The notes: generated from the sequence alone by a model not told the origin. Counted from the stretch's first letter, positions 25,744-34,793 are shown. The stretch is 64,000 bases of DNA from an uncultured Bacteroidales bacterium (GCA_934725015.1 CAKVAS010000002.1:248001-312000); one strand, 5' to 3'. Translations and numbers: made by a program.

Positions 25744-26493
25744 ATGGAAGAAGAGAAGACGCAGTTCCTCTATGGCATCCACCCCGTGATGGAGGCCGTT
25801 AAGGCTGGCAGGCATTTCGACAAGGTTCTGCTGAAGCAGGGGCTTGAGGGGCAGCAGTTCCGTGAGCTGTACGGTCTGCTCGGAGAAAAGAAGATTCCCT
25901 ACCAGTTCGTGCCGCTCGACAGGCTGAACAGGGCGGTCCGTGGTGCGCATCAGGGAGTGGTGGCCTACATTTCTCAGATAGAGTATGTAGAACTTGAGGA
26001 TATGGTGAACGGTGCGCTTGCCGCTGACGCGGCTCCGATATTCGTGATTCTTGACGGGGTGAGCGATGTCCGCAACCTCGGGGCGATTGCCCGGACGCTG
26101 GAATGTGCGGGAGGAAAGGGAATCATCGTTCCTGCAAAGGGCGGTGCGGCTATAAACGCGGAGGCGGTGAAGGCTTCTGCCGGAGCATTGATGAGGATTG
26201 ACGCCTGCAAGGTTCCTAACCTCCGCTATGCGGCATATTTCCTCAGGCAGTCCGGATTTCGTCTGGTCGCGGCGACGGAGAAGGTGGATAAGTCTGTGTA
26301 TGACGTGGATTTGACAGGTCCGGTAGCCATCATAATGGGCTCGGAGGGCAAGGGCATTTCCTCTGCCATGCTGGAGCTGGCCGATGAGAAGGCCGCGATT
26401 CCGATGGCCGGGGAGATAGGCTCGCTGAATGTGTCGATTGCGTCGGCCGTGATGCTTTATGAAGCCGTCCGCCAGCGGCAAAAAGCCAAATAA
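25744..26493 (+). CDS. rlmB: 23S rRNA (guanosine-2'-O-)methyltransferase RlmB
   Basis: The 249-residue SpoU/TrmH protein starts with a substrate-binding domain (LYGIHPVMEAVKAGRHFDKVLL). The SPOUT knot has DGVSDVRNLGAIARTLEC, IMGSEGKGIS and GSLNVSIASAVMLYEAVRQR. It would methylate G2251 of 23S rRNA. It follows the ABC-F gene by about 70 nt. Confidence 0.93.
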   Translation: MEEEKTQFLYGIHPVMEAVKAGRHFDKVLLKQGLEGQQFRELYGLLGEKKIPYQFVPLDRLNRAVRGAHQGVVAYISQIEYVELEDMVNGALAADAAPIFVILDGVSDVRNLGAIARTLECAGGKGIIVPAKGGAAINAEAVKASAGALMRIDACKVPNLRYAAYFLRQSGFRLVAATEKVDKSVYDVDLTGPVAIIMGSEGKGISSAMLELADEKAAIPMAGEIGSLNVSIASAVMLYEAVRQRQKAK

Positions 26494-26607
26494 AAGCGGA
26501 TAGCTGCGTTACGCGTCTTGATGAAACCGCAAGCCTTGCTCTCCGTCTTTTATTTGACTTTTTGCATCCAAGCTTTTTTCTTAGGTGAAATCAAAATGCT
26601 GATTTGA

Positions 26608-27669
26608 ATGTTTGTATTGGATTCGCACTGCGACACGCCGTCGCAGATTTACAGGCTGCGTGACATCGGGAAGGAGGATGCTCATGCGCAGGTTGATTTC
26701 CCTAAACTCAGGCGCGGGGGAGTCGATGCCTCCTTTTTTGCCGCGTATGTCCCTAACTCGCTTGCTCCGGATGCCGCGACGAGGTACGCGCTTGAGCTGA
26801 TAGCCTGCACAAGGGATGCCGTGGCGGTGAACTCGGCGGTCGCAGCCTTGGCGACATCAGCGGAAGAGGCGCTGCGGAACAAGGCGGAAGGGAAGACCTC
26901 TGTGTTTCTTGCCCTCGAAAACGGCTCGCCCATACAGAAGAACCTCGGCATTCTGCGGCTTTTCTATGAACTTGGAGTCCGGTACATGACGCTCACCCAT
27001 GCCAGTGACAATGAAATCTGCGATTCCTGCACAAGCGGCGGCTCCGGCCGCTGGGGCGGTCTCAGCGCATTCGGCCGCGAGGTCGTGGCGGAGATGAACA
27101 GGCTCGGGATGCTTGTGGATGTGTCGCACGTTTCCGACCGCTCGTTCTATGATGTTCTGGAATGCAGTTCGAAGCCGGTCGTTGCCACTCACTCATGCTG
27201 CCGTGCCCTTGCCGACCGCCCGAGGAACATGACCGACGACATGATTCGCCGCCTTGCCGGGAACGGGGGAGTCATTCAGATAAATTTCTATCCGGCCTTT
27301 CTTGACGCGGACTTCGCCCGTGTGCTTGACCGCCATGACGACGAGATTGACAGAATCGAAGGGGAGTTCATCGCCGACCCTGCCGACGCGACTAAAAGGG
27401 CGGCATGGTACGGCTGCCTCGACAGGCTGAAGAAGCTGCCGCGTCCGAATTACAGGAGGGTCGCCGACCATATTGACCATGCCGTCTCTCTTGTCGGTCC
27501 GGAACACGTCGGGATTGGTTCCGACTTTGACGGGATAGCAGTCGCTCCCGAGGGTCTTGAAGACTGCAGCCGCATCGGTGTCATCTTTGAGGAACTGCGG
27601 AGGCGCGGATATGACGAAACCTCAATCGCAGCCATTGCCGGAGGTAACTTCCTTCGCGTGCTGGGGTAG
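26608..27669 (+). CDS. Membrane dipeptidase (M19 family)
   Basis: The 353-residue protein has the metal ligands and motifs of renal-dipeptidase-type enzymes: DSHCDT (residues 5-10), Glu in ALENGSPI, LTHASDNEICDS, VDVSHVSDRSF, VATHSCCRAL and GIGSDFDGI. No signal peptide is seen, so it may be cytoplasmic. It cleaves dipeptides, including those with D-residues at the C-terminus. Confidence 0.92.
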   Translation: MFVLDSHCDTPSQIYRLRDIGKEDAHAQVDFPKLRRGGVDASFFAAYVPNSLAPDAATRYALELIACTRDAVAVNSAVAALATSAEEALRNKAEGKTSVFLALENGSPIQKNLGILRLFYELGVRYMTLTHASDNEICDSCTSGGSGRWGGLSAFGREVVAEMNRLGMLVDVSHVSDRSFYDVLECSSKPVVATHSCCRALADRPRNMTDDMIRRLAGNGGVIQINFYPAFLDADFARVLDRHDDEIDRIEGEFIADPADATKRAAWYGCLDRLKKLPRPNYRRVADHIDHAVSLVGPEHVGIGSDFDGIAVAPEGLEDCSRIGVIFEELRRRGYDETSIAAIAGGNFLRVLG

Positions 27670-27770
27670 CTGCAACAGCGGCAGCGATTTCCTCGCGTCA
27701 GAAAACTGTTTAGGCGTTCGACTTGGCGATAAAACTTATTATAAATTTCCCTTATTGATTAACAAAAGTG

Positions 27771-27818
27771 ATATAACAAATTTGTTTTAATATTAAACCT
27801 TGTTGTTATATTTGTTGT
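27771..27818. terminator. Possible weak bidirectional terminator
   Basis: TATAACAA and TTGTTATA flank an AT-rich loop of about 27 nt between the convergent dipeptidase and cinA genes. The stem is short, so this is tentative. Confidence 0.3.
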
Positions 27819-27822
27819 GTCA

Positions 27823-29103
27823 TTATTGGTTACACTCCTTGGCTATTGTTTCCCATAATAAATGGAGTGCGGAGGCCGCAAAACGCTCGATGTTTCGTTT
27901 GCGGTCATTCTTGTATGTGAATGATGCCGTTTTTGTCCCCTTTTCGGAGGCAACGCCGACCCATACGAGCCCTGCCGGCTTTGTCTCTGTGCCGCCGCCG
28001 GGTCCCGCAATCCCGGTCGTGGCAACGGCAAAGTCACTGCAGGTGAGTCTGCGGACACCCTCAGCCATTGCCGTCGCGACTTCCCCGCTGACGACCCCGA
28101 AGCGCTCTATTGTCTCGGCCGGAACGCCGAGAACTTTCTCCTTCACCGGAATTGCATAGGAGGTCACCGAGCCGAGGTAATAGGCAGAGCAGCCTGGAAC
28201 CGAGGTCATCAGTTCCGAAATCTTACCGCCCGTGCAGGACTCGGCCGCGCTGACTGTCTTGCCGGCCTTGAGAAGCAGCCTGCCGATTTCCGTCTGAAGG
28301 TTGCTGTCACTTTCCGCATAGACGGCGTTTCCGAGTATTCCACGAAGCCGCACAATCTGATGCTCAAGTTCCGCCTCGTTTTCCTGACGGCGGCCGCCGT
28401 ATATGGACAGCCTCAGCCTGACTCCCGTGAGGGGATTGGGAAGGTAGGCGAGGTGCATGTGACCGGGCAGGGCAGTCTCCCACGGCTCAATCTTCTTTGA
28501 AAGCGCAGATTCCGCGAGACCGAAAGTCATCAGGGTTCTGTGGGTGATTGCGGCTTGTCCGAAGTTCTTCACGATGTCCGCAATCACATCCGGAAGCGCA
28601 GCCTCCGTCTCGAAAGGGACTCCAGGCATGGAATATAGCCGCGCCTTATGTCCGAACCTGTCCTCGTCGAAGGGAAAGACCATGATGGGAGCCGTGCCCC
28701 TGCGGTTGGGAATCACCTCGCAGCTGTCGGGAACGGAGGCCTGGGCGATGTTGATGTCAAGCGCGTCGAGTCCTCGGGAGCGCAGTATGTCGTGGATGAT
28801 TTCCAGCTGATGCTCGTCCTGCCTGTAGCCGGATGCCCCGGACAGTTCCGCCAGGGCAGGTTTCGTGATGTCGTCCTTGGTTGGACCAAGACCTCCGGTG
28901 ACTATGACTATGTCGTTACATGACAGTTCATTATCCAGTGTTTCGACAATCTGTTTCCCGTCGTCTCCGATTGAGACCATTCTCGTGACCCTCACGCCAA
29001 TTTCGTTCAGTCTTCTCGAAATCACCGACGAGTTGGTGTCAATGATCTGGCCTATCAGAATCTCGTCCCCGATTGTGCAGATTGATGCCGTTGTCTGTTT
29101 CAT
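27823..29103 (-). CDS. cinA: CinA family protein
   Basis: The 426-residue protein has an N-terminal MoaB-like domain (ICTIGDEILIGQIIDTNSS, VTGGLGPTKDD) and a C-terminal nicotinamide-nucleotide amidase domain (AAESCTGGKISELMT, TGIAGPGGG). It is linked to NAD recycling and, in other bacteria, to competence. Its ATG overlaps the stop of the PyrD-like gene. Confidence 0.93.
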   Translation of the reverse strand: MKQTTASICTIGDEILIGQIIDTNSSVISRRLNEIGVRVTRMVSIGDDGKQIVETLDNELSCNDIVIVTGGLGPTKDDITKPALAELSGASGYRQDEHQLEIIHDILRSRGLDALDINIAQASVPDSCEVIPNRRGTAPIMVFPFDEDRFGHKARLYSMPGVPFETEAALPDVIADIVKNFGQAAITHRTLMTFGLAESALSKKIEPWETALPGHMHLAYLPNPLTGVRLRLSIYGGRRQENEAELEHQIVRLRGILGNAVYAESDSNLQTEIGRLLLKAGKTVSAAESCTGGKISELMTSVPGCSAYYLGSVTSYAIPVKEKVLGVPAETIERFGVVSGEVATAMAEGVRRLTCSDFAVATTGIAGPGGGTETKPAGLVWVGVASEKGTKTASFTYKNDRKRNIERFAASALHLLWETIAKECNQ

Positions 29104-30089
29104 TTCGTATCTGTTTTTTCCTGAAGTTCCTCTCTGGCCGGCAGCTTGTTGACTATATTCTTCACGACGGAGGGGCCTTCGCGGAAAAGACCGGTATAGA
29201 CCTCAATCAGTGATGCGCCGGCATCGAGCATCTGCCGAGCCTGAGTGCTGTTCATGACTCCACCCACCCCTATGATAGGCAACAAACAATTTGATTTTTC
29301 GTATATATAATGTATGAACCTCAAGTTTTTGTTGAAGAGTTCGCTCCCGTCGCTGTCGTCATTGTGCCGTAGCGTGCTGCCGGCCACGATTCCGTCAATG
29401 CCTCCGGAAAGGCAATATTCGATGATTTCGTCGGTCTGAGCCCGAGTGATTTCGGGCGTGAACCTGACGAGAACCGGCTTGTTAGCGTCGTAGTACAGGC
29501 GCATCGTCAGTATTCTGTCGATAACTTCAGGCAGTTCCGCAAGGCAGTCGGCACTGTCTGCCCCGCTTTCGCCTTCCGGTTCTTCCGTGCCGTTGCAATA
29601 GGGATTTATCACAATCATATCGACAAAGTCATAGAGCAGCGCGAATGCGTTTTCAAAGTCCCTGACGATTTCGCTGCCCCTGCTCTTGGCGTTTCTGGTT
29701 ATGTTGCCGGCTATTATGCAGTCCGGCCTGTCTCCCCGCAGATGCTCGATTGCCTTCTTGACTCCGAGATAGTGCCTTGCCGGGGTGCTGTAGTCCTGTT
29801 TGACATAAGACATCGGACCGATTTCAATGAAGCTGAACCCAAAGTCGGACAGACTGTTATAGAAAACACCTTCAGTGTCTATTGAAGCGGCTAACCCGAC
29901 GGGATTCGCAAACTCAAGGCCGAAAATTTCGAGCTCCCGATCTGTCCTGAGCCGATTTCTGTAGCGCATTCGGACAAGATGCCTCGCGAACGGAATCTTC
30001 CTTACCGCAGCGAGCAGATCCTTCGCGATTCCGAATGCCTTGGCCGGTGAGTTGTGCCTAAGATAGTATTTCAGCAGTGCCTTGTACAT
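29100..30089 (-). CDS. Divergent dihydroorotate dehydrogenase (PyrD)-like flavoprotein
   Basis: The 329-residue protein aligns along its length with class 2 dihydroorotate dehydrogenase: FGLEFANPVGLAASIDTEGV, FSFIEIGP, DGIVAGST, PIIGVGGVMNSTQARQMLDAGASLIEVYTGL. Key residues differ. The DK(N/D)G lysine is DTEG, the VKIAPD lysine is VRFTPE, and the NxSSPN catalytic loop is INPYCNG, so the usual base Ser is missing. The phosphate-binding glycine loops are kept. It may act on another substrate or be a non-catalytic FMN protein. It has a short N-terminal helix like membrane-associated class 2 enzymes. Confidence 0.8.
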   Translation of the reverse strand: MYKALLKYYLRHNSPAKAFGIAKDLLAAVRKIPFARHLVRMRYRNRLRTDRELEIFGLEFANPVGLAASIDTEGVFYNSLSDFGFSFIEIGPMSYVKQDYSTPARHYLGVKKAIEHLRGDRPDCIIAGNITRNAKSRGSEIVRDFENAFALLYDFVDMIVINPYCNGTEEPEGESGADSADCLAELPEVIDRILTMRLYYDANKPVLVRFTPEITRAQTDEIIEYCLSGGIDGIVAGSTLRHNDDSDGSELFNKNLRFIHYIYEKSNCLLPIIGVGGVMNSTQARQMLDAGASLIEVYTGLFREGPSVVKNIVNKLPAREELQEKTDTK

Positions 30090-30118
30090 GACTTCTCAAA
30101 CAAGAAAAACAGACTAAA

Positions 30119-30162
30119 AAAGAACTGAACAAAAAATTTAATCAGCTCTTTAGAATCTGAGG
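30119..30162. repeat. Short repeat similar to 46991-47035
   Basis: AACTGAACAAAAAATT followed by a CAGCT(C)TT segment appears here and, with a few differences, at about 46994-47033. It lies just upstream of the PyrD-like gene. Confidence 0.55.
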
Positions 30163-30185
30163 CAAACTTAGCTAAAAAATCGGAA

Positions 30186-30737
30186 TTATCCGCGCATTTC
30201 CTGAAAAGTTCCGTCGTCGAAAAAAACTATGATTTTGCTGACACTGCGCGGTCTGGTGGTGGTTACGGCAGAGGAGGAAGCCATCGGCGAGCCGGTTGTG
30301 GCTCCGGCCGGGGCAGGAGACGGACCGGGGGACTGATACTCCTCGTTCTGAGTGGTCGCTGCGGTGGCGGTGGCCTGGCTGTCAGAAAGGCCTCCTGTGT
30401 TCATTCGGGAGGGAACCGGGGTCATCTGCCGGGGCGTTTCCTGAAGCGCCGGCCCTACAGAATCAAAATCGGTGGGGAAGAGCAGGTCCTCGCCGCCGGG
30501 CACATCAGCAGTCTGCTGCACCGGTCTGTCATTATACATCCTGCCTTTTCCTAAAATCAGCCATTCGGGGTTCAGCTGCGGGTATTTTTTCATCATTACC
30601 GAGATGAACTCATAGCTCGGCTTGTTTCGTCCCGAGATTATGTGGGAAATGCTTGCGCGCGTGACTCCTATAGAGTCCGCGAATTGTGCCTGGGTGATGT
30701 TTTCGGCATTCAGAAACTGTAAAAGACGTGAGTTCAT
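30186..30737 (-). CDS. XRE-type HTH transcriptional regulator
   Basis: The 183-residue protein has an N-terminal helix-turn-helix (ITQAQFADSIGVTRASISHIISGRNKPS, residues 14-41), a low-complexity Pro/Ser/Thr/Ala linker (about 90-165) and a short C-terminal strand segment (KIIVFFDDGTFQEM). This layout recurs in Bacteroidales regulators. The start at 30737 is chosen because promoter and operator lie just upstream of it. An inverted repeat over the promoter suggests autoregulation. Confidence 0.85.
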   Translation of the reverse strand: MNSRLLQFLNAENITQAQFADSIGVTRASISHIISGRNKPSYEFISVMMKKYPQLNPEWLILGKGRMYNDRPVQQTADVPGGEDLLFPTDFDSVGPALQETPRQMTPVPSRMNTGGLSDSQATATAATTQNEEYQSPGPSPAPAGATTGSPMASSSAVTTTRPRSVSKIIVFFDDGTFQEMRG

Positions 30738-30739
30738 AG

Positions 30740-30788
30740 TTGTAACCAATGATGTTACAAAGTTAAACAAAATATCGGAAGACTGCAA
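30740..30788 (-). promoter_or_regulatory. Promoter with overlapping operator for the HTH gene
   Basis: On the minus strand TTG (30788-30786), 20 nt and TAACTTTG (30765-30758) form a good promoter. A perfect dyad TTGTAAC-N7-GTTACAA (30740-30760) overlaps the end of the -7 box and reaches to 3 nt before the start codon, the expected place for autorepression. Confidence 0.7.
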
Positions 30789-31188
30789 ACAATTTTTGTT
30801 TAACAGATGTTAATAAGAGGTGGGAAACTTGTGTAAATTGCGCCAATCATCAGTAGAGATAATGTTATATAATCCCAATGGTTTTCAATGCATAATATAT
30901 AATAATATCCCCTATATGAACGGTATTGACGTTCGTCAGTGGCAAGGTTACTCAGTTGCTAAATGCAAAACTATAGCATATGTACTATAAATGGCTAATA
31001 TTTAATAGATTAGCATAGATTTGGATTGCCTATTAGAAAAATTTATGATACAAAATTACAAAGTGTAGAACTATGCACGAAAATGTGTGGAATATCTTAT
31101 TGTGAGTTACAAATGTAAATATAACCATAAAAAATGTTTGTTTCGAGATGTTAATCAGCGGACGGAGCGGCATCTCGGAAATAATCGT
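30789..31188. other. AT-rich intergenic island
   Basis: About 400 nt between divergent genes is far richer in A/T than its surroundings and has no long ORF. The best small ORF is 30916-30990 (24 codons, starts MNGIDVRQWQGYS), of unknown reality. CGAGATG (31144-31150) and CATCTCG (31171-31177) can pair upstream of queA. Confidence 0.5.
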
Positions 31189-31196
31189 TAAATTTG
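31189..31196 (+). promoter_or_regulatory. -7 box TAAATTTG before queA
   Basis: TAAATTTG lies 10 nt before the queA ATG at 31206. A TTG at the right distance is not seen. The box includes a TTG codon that extends the reading frame, which therefore is not the start. Confidence 0.5.
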
Positions 31197-31205
31197 CAGC
31201 CGAAA

Positions 31206-32435
31206 ATGACGATTACCATGATTCCGGAAATACACATAGAAGACTACAACTATCCTCTTCCAGACGAACGCATCGCAAAATATCCGCTTGCGGAGCGTGA
31301 TGCCTCGAAACTTCTCGAATACGACGCGGACGGAACGATAAGCGAGCATATATTCCGCGAACTCCCGGAACTTCTTCCCGGCGGCTCCCCGATGGTGTTC
31401 AATGATACCAAGGTGGTTCCGGCGCGGATGCATTTCCGGCGAGAGACAGGAGCCGTCATAGAAATCTTCTGCCTTGAGCCGGAGTTTCCGGTGGAATATA
31501 ATCTGATTTTTGCAGCCACGGAAATGTGCCGCTGGAAGTGCATTGTAGGAAACGCGAAGAAATGGAAGGCTGATACGCTGCATATACTCAATCCTGAAAA
31601 CTCCGTGGAAGTCGCTGAAATAGGGCTGACTGCGGATCTCGTGAGCCGTGACGGCCAGACTGCCGAAGTCGAGTTCCGCTGGAAAAACGGGGCTCCTTTC
31701 TCAAGGGTGCTTGAAATCTGCGGGAACATTCCGATTCCTCCATATCTCAACCGCGACACGGAGGCGATTGACCTTGAGCGCTACCAGACCCTCTATGCGA
31801 AATATCGCGGCTCCGTCGCCGCCCCGACTGCCGGCCTGCACTTTACGGAGCGCGTGCTTGACGGCATCCGGCGCCGAGGAATCGACATTGAGGAAGTCTG
31901 TCTTCATGTAGGAGCCGGAACTTTCCTCCCGGTCAAGGACAGCCTCGTCTCGAAGCATCATATGCATCGGGAGCCTTTCTCCGTAAAACTCGACCTTCTG
32001 CGCCGGCTGCGTGACGAAGGCGACAATGTCACGGCCGTCGGTACCACATCCGTCAGGACATTGGAGTCCCTGTACTATATAGGTGTCCACTGCATCGAGG
32101 ACGGCAGCCCCTCCGACGTTTCTCAGTGGGAACCTTACGAGCGCGATTACGCATATTCCTTCAGGGAATCCATCGACGCGATAATCTCGTATCTCGAAGG
32201 CAGGGGACTTGACGAACTCGTCGCCGGCACGCGCATAATCATTGTTCCCGGTTTCCGCTTCCGCGTCGTGAAGACTCTGATTACCAATTTCCATCAGCCT
32301 CAGAGCACGCTGCTGCTGCTGATTTCGGCATTTGTCGGAGGCAACTGGAAGCCGATTTACGACTATGCGCTCGCTCACGGTTTCCGTTTCCTCAGCTACG
32401 GCGACAGTTCCATGTTTCACCGTGCGGACTTTTGA
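31206..32435 (+). CDS. queA: S-adenosylmethionine:tRNA ribosyltransferase-isomerase
   Basis: The 409-residue protein matches QueA, which makes epoxyqueuosine in tRNA from preQ1: DYNYPLPDERIAKYPLAERDASKLL near the start, FNDTKVVPARM, PPYLNRDTEAIDLERYQTLYA, VAAPTAGLHFT, CLHVGAGTF and TNFHQPQSTLL. It is longer than the common 350-residue form. A second ATG at 31218 is also possible. Confidence 0.92.
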   Translation: MTITMIPEIHIEDYNYPLPDERIAKYPLAERDASKLLEYDADGTISEHIFRELPELLPGGSPMVFNDTKVVPARMHFRRETGAVIEIFCLEPEFPVEYNLIFAATEMCRWKCIVGNAKKWKADTLHILNPENSVEVAEIGLTADLVSRDGQTAEVEFRWKNGAPFSRVLEICGNIPIPPYLNRDTEAIDLERYQTLYAKYRGSVAAPTAGLHFTERVLDGIRRRGIDIEEVCLHVGAGTFLPVKDSLVSKHHMHREPFSVKLDLLRRLRDEGDNVTAVGTTSVRTLESLYYIGVHCIEDGSPSDVSQWEPYERDYAYSFRESIDAIISYLEGRGLDELVAGTRIIIVPGFRFRVVKTLITNFHQPQSTLLLLISAFVGGNWKPIYDYALAHGFRFLSYGDSSMFHRADF

Positions 32436-32501
32436 TGATATTTTCGTATATTCGCGCTTTATTCGGGAAAATGAAATTCGTACATATAAACATGAAACGA
32501 T

Positions 32502-33671
32502 ATGGAAGATTTTAACGATATTGACGCAATCGGACCTTATAAGACCGATGCGGAGGCCGTTGACGCGTTTCAGCACATTGCGGAGAGCCCGGTTCTCCCC
32601 AAGATTTCAAAGTATTTCTATCCGGAAAAGGACGCCGACTTTCTCAGGGAGCAGCTGCTTCAGATGAAGTCGGTCGATGATTTCCAGTATATGATTATGT
32701 CGAAGATTGTCAAGCGCATCCTCGACACTACGGCACGCAATTTCTCCTACGACGGCATCGCCAATGTCGAGGACGGCAGGAAGTTTCTCATGCTCTCGAA
32801 CCACAGGGACATAATCCTCGACCCGGCGATTCTTCAGTGGGTTCTTTTTCAGAACAATCTTCATCCTACGGAAATATGCGTCGGAGACAACCTGATTCAG
32901 AACAAGTTCATCGAATACCTGATTCGCTCGAACCGCATGATCAAGGTCATAAGGGGCGTTTCTGCCCGCGAGCTTTACCTTTCGTCCCAGAGACTGTCGC
33001 GCTATATTCGCAAGAGCATCACCACTGGCGAAAGTTCCGTATGGCTCGCGCAGAGGCAGGGCCGCACGAAGGACGGCTATGACACCACCGAGCAGGGACT
33101 CCTGAAGATGCTTGACATGAGCGGCCGTCCTGACGGCTTCAAGCAGAATTTCGCCGAACTGAACATCGTGCCGATGAGCATTTCGTATGAGATTGAGCCG
33201 TGCGACATCCTGAAGGCGCGCGAGACATTCATCGCGCAGCGTGACGGAAAATACACGAAGGCGCACGGCGAGGACTTGAACAGCATACTCGTGGGTGTCA
33301 CTCAGCAGAAGGGAAGCATCCATCTGAACATCGGCAGGCCGCTGACTGACGAGGAGCTATCGCTCGCCTCGCTCTGCGACAAGAACGACCGCTACCAGTA
33401 CATCCGTCATGCGGTGAACATCCGTGTCGTCGATGGCTACAGGCTGTGGAAGAACAACTACGTCGCCTACGACATTCTAAACGGCTGCGACCGCTTTGCC
33501 GGGAAATACACGGATGCCGACAAGAGATGGTTCGTCGATTACATGGAGCATCAGCTCGACACGATTGAGCCTGAACTGGACCGTGCCGGCGTGCGGGAAC
33601 ATTTCCTGAAGATTTATGCCAATCCGATAGTGACCAAGGACATTCGCGCGAAGGGCGGCCTACTGGTGTAA
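32502..33671 (+). CDS. PlsC/PlsB-like glycerolipid acyltransferase
   Basis: The 389-residue protein has an acyltransferase-type block, FLMLSNHRDIILDPAI (about residues 94-109), followed by VGDNLIQNKFIEYLIRSNRMIKVIRG and SVWLAQRQGRTKDG, which fit blocks II-III. The first block reads H-x5-D instead of H-x4-D. It probably transfers an acyl group to glycerol phosphate or lyso-phosphatidate at the inner membrane face. There is no membrane helix. Confidence 0.75.
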   Translation: MEDFNDIDAIGPYKTDAEAVDAFQHIAESPVLPKISKYFYPEKDADFLREQLLQMKSVDDFQYMIMSKIVKRILDTTARNFSYDGIANVEDGRKFLMLSNHRDIILDPAILQWVLFQNNLHPTEICVGDNLIQNKFIEYLIRSNRMIKVIRGVSARELYLSSQRLSRYIRKSITTGESSVWLAQRQGRTKDGYDTTEQGLLKMLDMSGRPDGFKQNFAELNIVPMSISYEIEPCDILKARETFIAQRDGKYTKAHGEDLNSILVGVTQQKGSIHLNIGRPLTDEELSLASLCDKNDRYQYIRHAVNIRVVDGYRLWKNNYVAYDILNGCDRFAGKYTDADKRWFVDYMEHQLDTIEPELDRAGVREHFLKIYANPIVTKDIRAKGGLLV

Positions 33672-33793
33672 AATCCATATAAAACTTCGGATTACCGCGT
33701 TACCCGCCCCTAAAAAATCCTCACAGCCGATAAGGCTGCTCCGGTATTTTTAGGGGCGGGTGTCTTGTACTCCTCGTTTTATATGAATTTTAC
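33668..33793. terminator. Large nested inverted repeat between convergent genes
   Basis: Outer arms of 18 bp (33668-33685 and 33776-33793) match at 17 positions. Inner arms ACCCGCCCCTAAAAA (33702-33716) and TTTTTAGGGGCGGGT (33747-33761) match fully. AGCC/GGCT (33725-33737) forms a small hairpin in the centre. It overlaps the acyltransferase stop codon and ends before the mscS stop. It is very likely a bidirectional terminator, but the double-arm form is unusual. Confidence 0.85.
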
Positions 33794-33795
33794 TC

Positions 33796-34716
33796 TCAGC
33801 TGTTCCGGAGGTGAACATCAAGCTGAGGGAACGGGAAGTTTATTCCGTTTTGCGGAAGGGCGCTGTAAATCTGTTCGTTGATGGCGTAGAGCACGTCCCA
33901 GTAGTCCTCGCTCTTAACCCAGCAGCGAATCTGGAGTTCGATGCTGCTGTCGAGCAGGGCGGAAAGGCTGACATTCGGCTCCGCCGGAGCGTCGCTGCCG
34001 GTCAGAATGCGTTTGTCTGAAGAAAGGATGCCGAGAACGACCTTCCTCGCGCACTGAACGTCGCTGCCGTACTCCACTGTAATCTTCCACTCCACGCGAC
34101 GGGTAGGATTTTGGGAGACATTGTTGATTGTGCCTCCGGAAAGTGCGCCGTTCGGAAGGACTATAGTCCTGTTGTCGGTGGTGCGCAGTTTCGTGCTCAC
34201 TATGTTCACCTCGCTTACCGTTCCGGAAAAGCCCTGCGCCTCGATGAAATCTCCCGCCTTGAACGGCTTGAACACCAGAAGCATGATTCCTCCGGCGAAG
34301 TTCTGTACGGTTCCGCTCAGGGCCATGCCGATTGCCATACCGCCGGCGGCAAGGAGAGCGGCGAGGGAGCTTGTGTTCACTCCGAGGGTTCCCACCGTCA
34401 GGATGATGAGCAGTATTGTGAGCGTGATGTTCACGAGGCTCATCGTGAAGGAGGCTATGGCCTTCTCGGTTCCGCGCCTTGCAAAGATGCCGGCAAGGAT
34501 TTTCTTGATTTTACGGATAAGCCATGCGCCGAAAAAATAAATCGCGAGGGCGGCGAGTACCTTCAGCCCGAATTTTATCGTGTCGTTCAGCAGTTCCTTT
34601 AGCAGTTCTTCCACCGGCGTGGTCGTGACGTGCTCGATCAGCTTCTGTGTGTCGCCCTTTATGTCGAGCGTGTCGAGAATAGCGGGGATTTCCGGTGTCT
34701 GAAGGAGGTGTAACAT
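33796..34716 (-). CDS. MscS-family mechanosensitive channel
   Basis: The 306-residue protein has two or three membrane helices and the pore helix TM3 with GGMAIGMALSGTVQNFAGGIMLLVFKPFKAGD, then the MscS beta domain (IVLPNGALSGGTINNVS) and a C-terminal alpha/beta domain. It would release solutes on osmotic downshock. It has the short small-conductance architecture. Confidence 0.92.
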   Translation of the reverse strand: MLHLLQTPEIPAILDTLDIKGDTQKLIEHVTTTPVEELLKELLNDTIKFGLKVLAALAIYFFGAWLIRKIKKILAGIFARRGTEKAIASFTMSLVNITLTILLIILTVGTLGVNTSSLAALLAAGGMAIGMALSGTVQNFAGGIMLLVFKPFKAGDFIEAQGFSGTVSEVNIVSTKLRTTDNRTIVLPNGALSGGTINNVSQNPTRRVEWKITVEYGSDVQCARKVVLGILSSDKRILTGSDAPAEPNVSLSALLDSSIELQIRCWVKSEDYWDVLYAINEQIYSALPQNGINFPFPQLDVHLRNS

Positions 34717-34793
34717 ATTTGTTGGTGTGAATTACAAAGTTGTTATATATGTTTGTTTTTAGTGAGTTTGCCTTGAGGTGGTTGTTCTTTCCA

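Noticed and set aside
29100..30089. Straight annotation as functional pyrD
   Set aside because: The catalytic loop and two lysines are replaced, so only similarity to the family is claimed.
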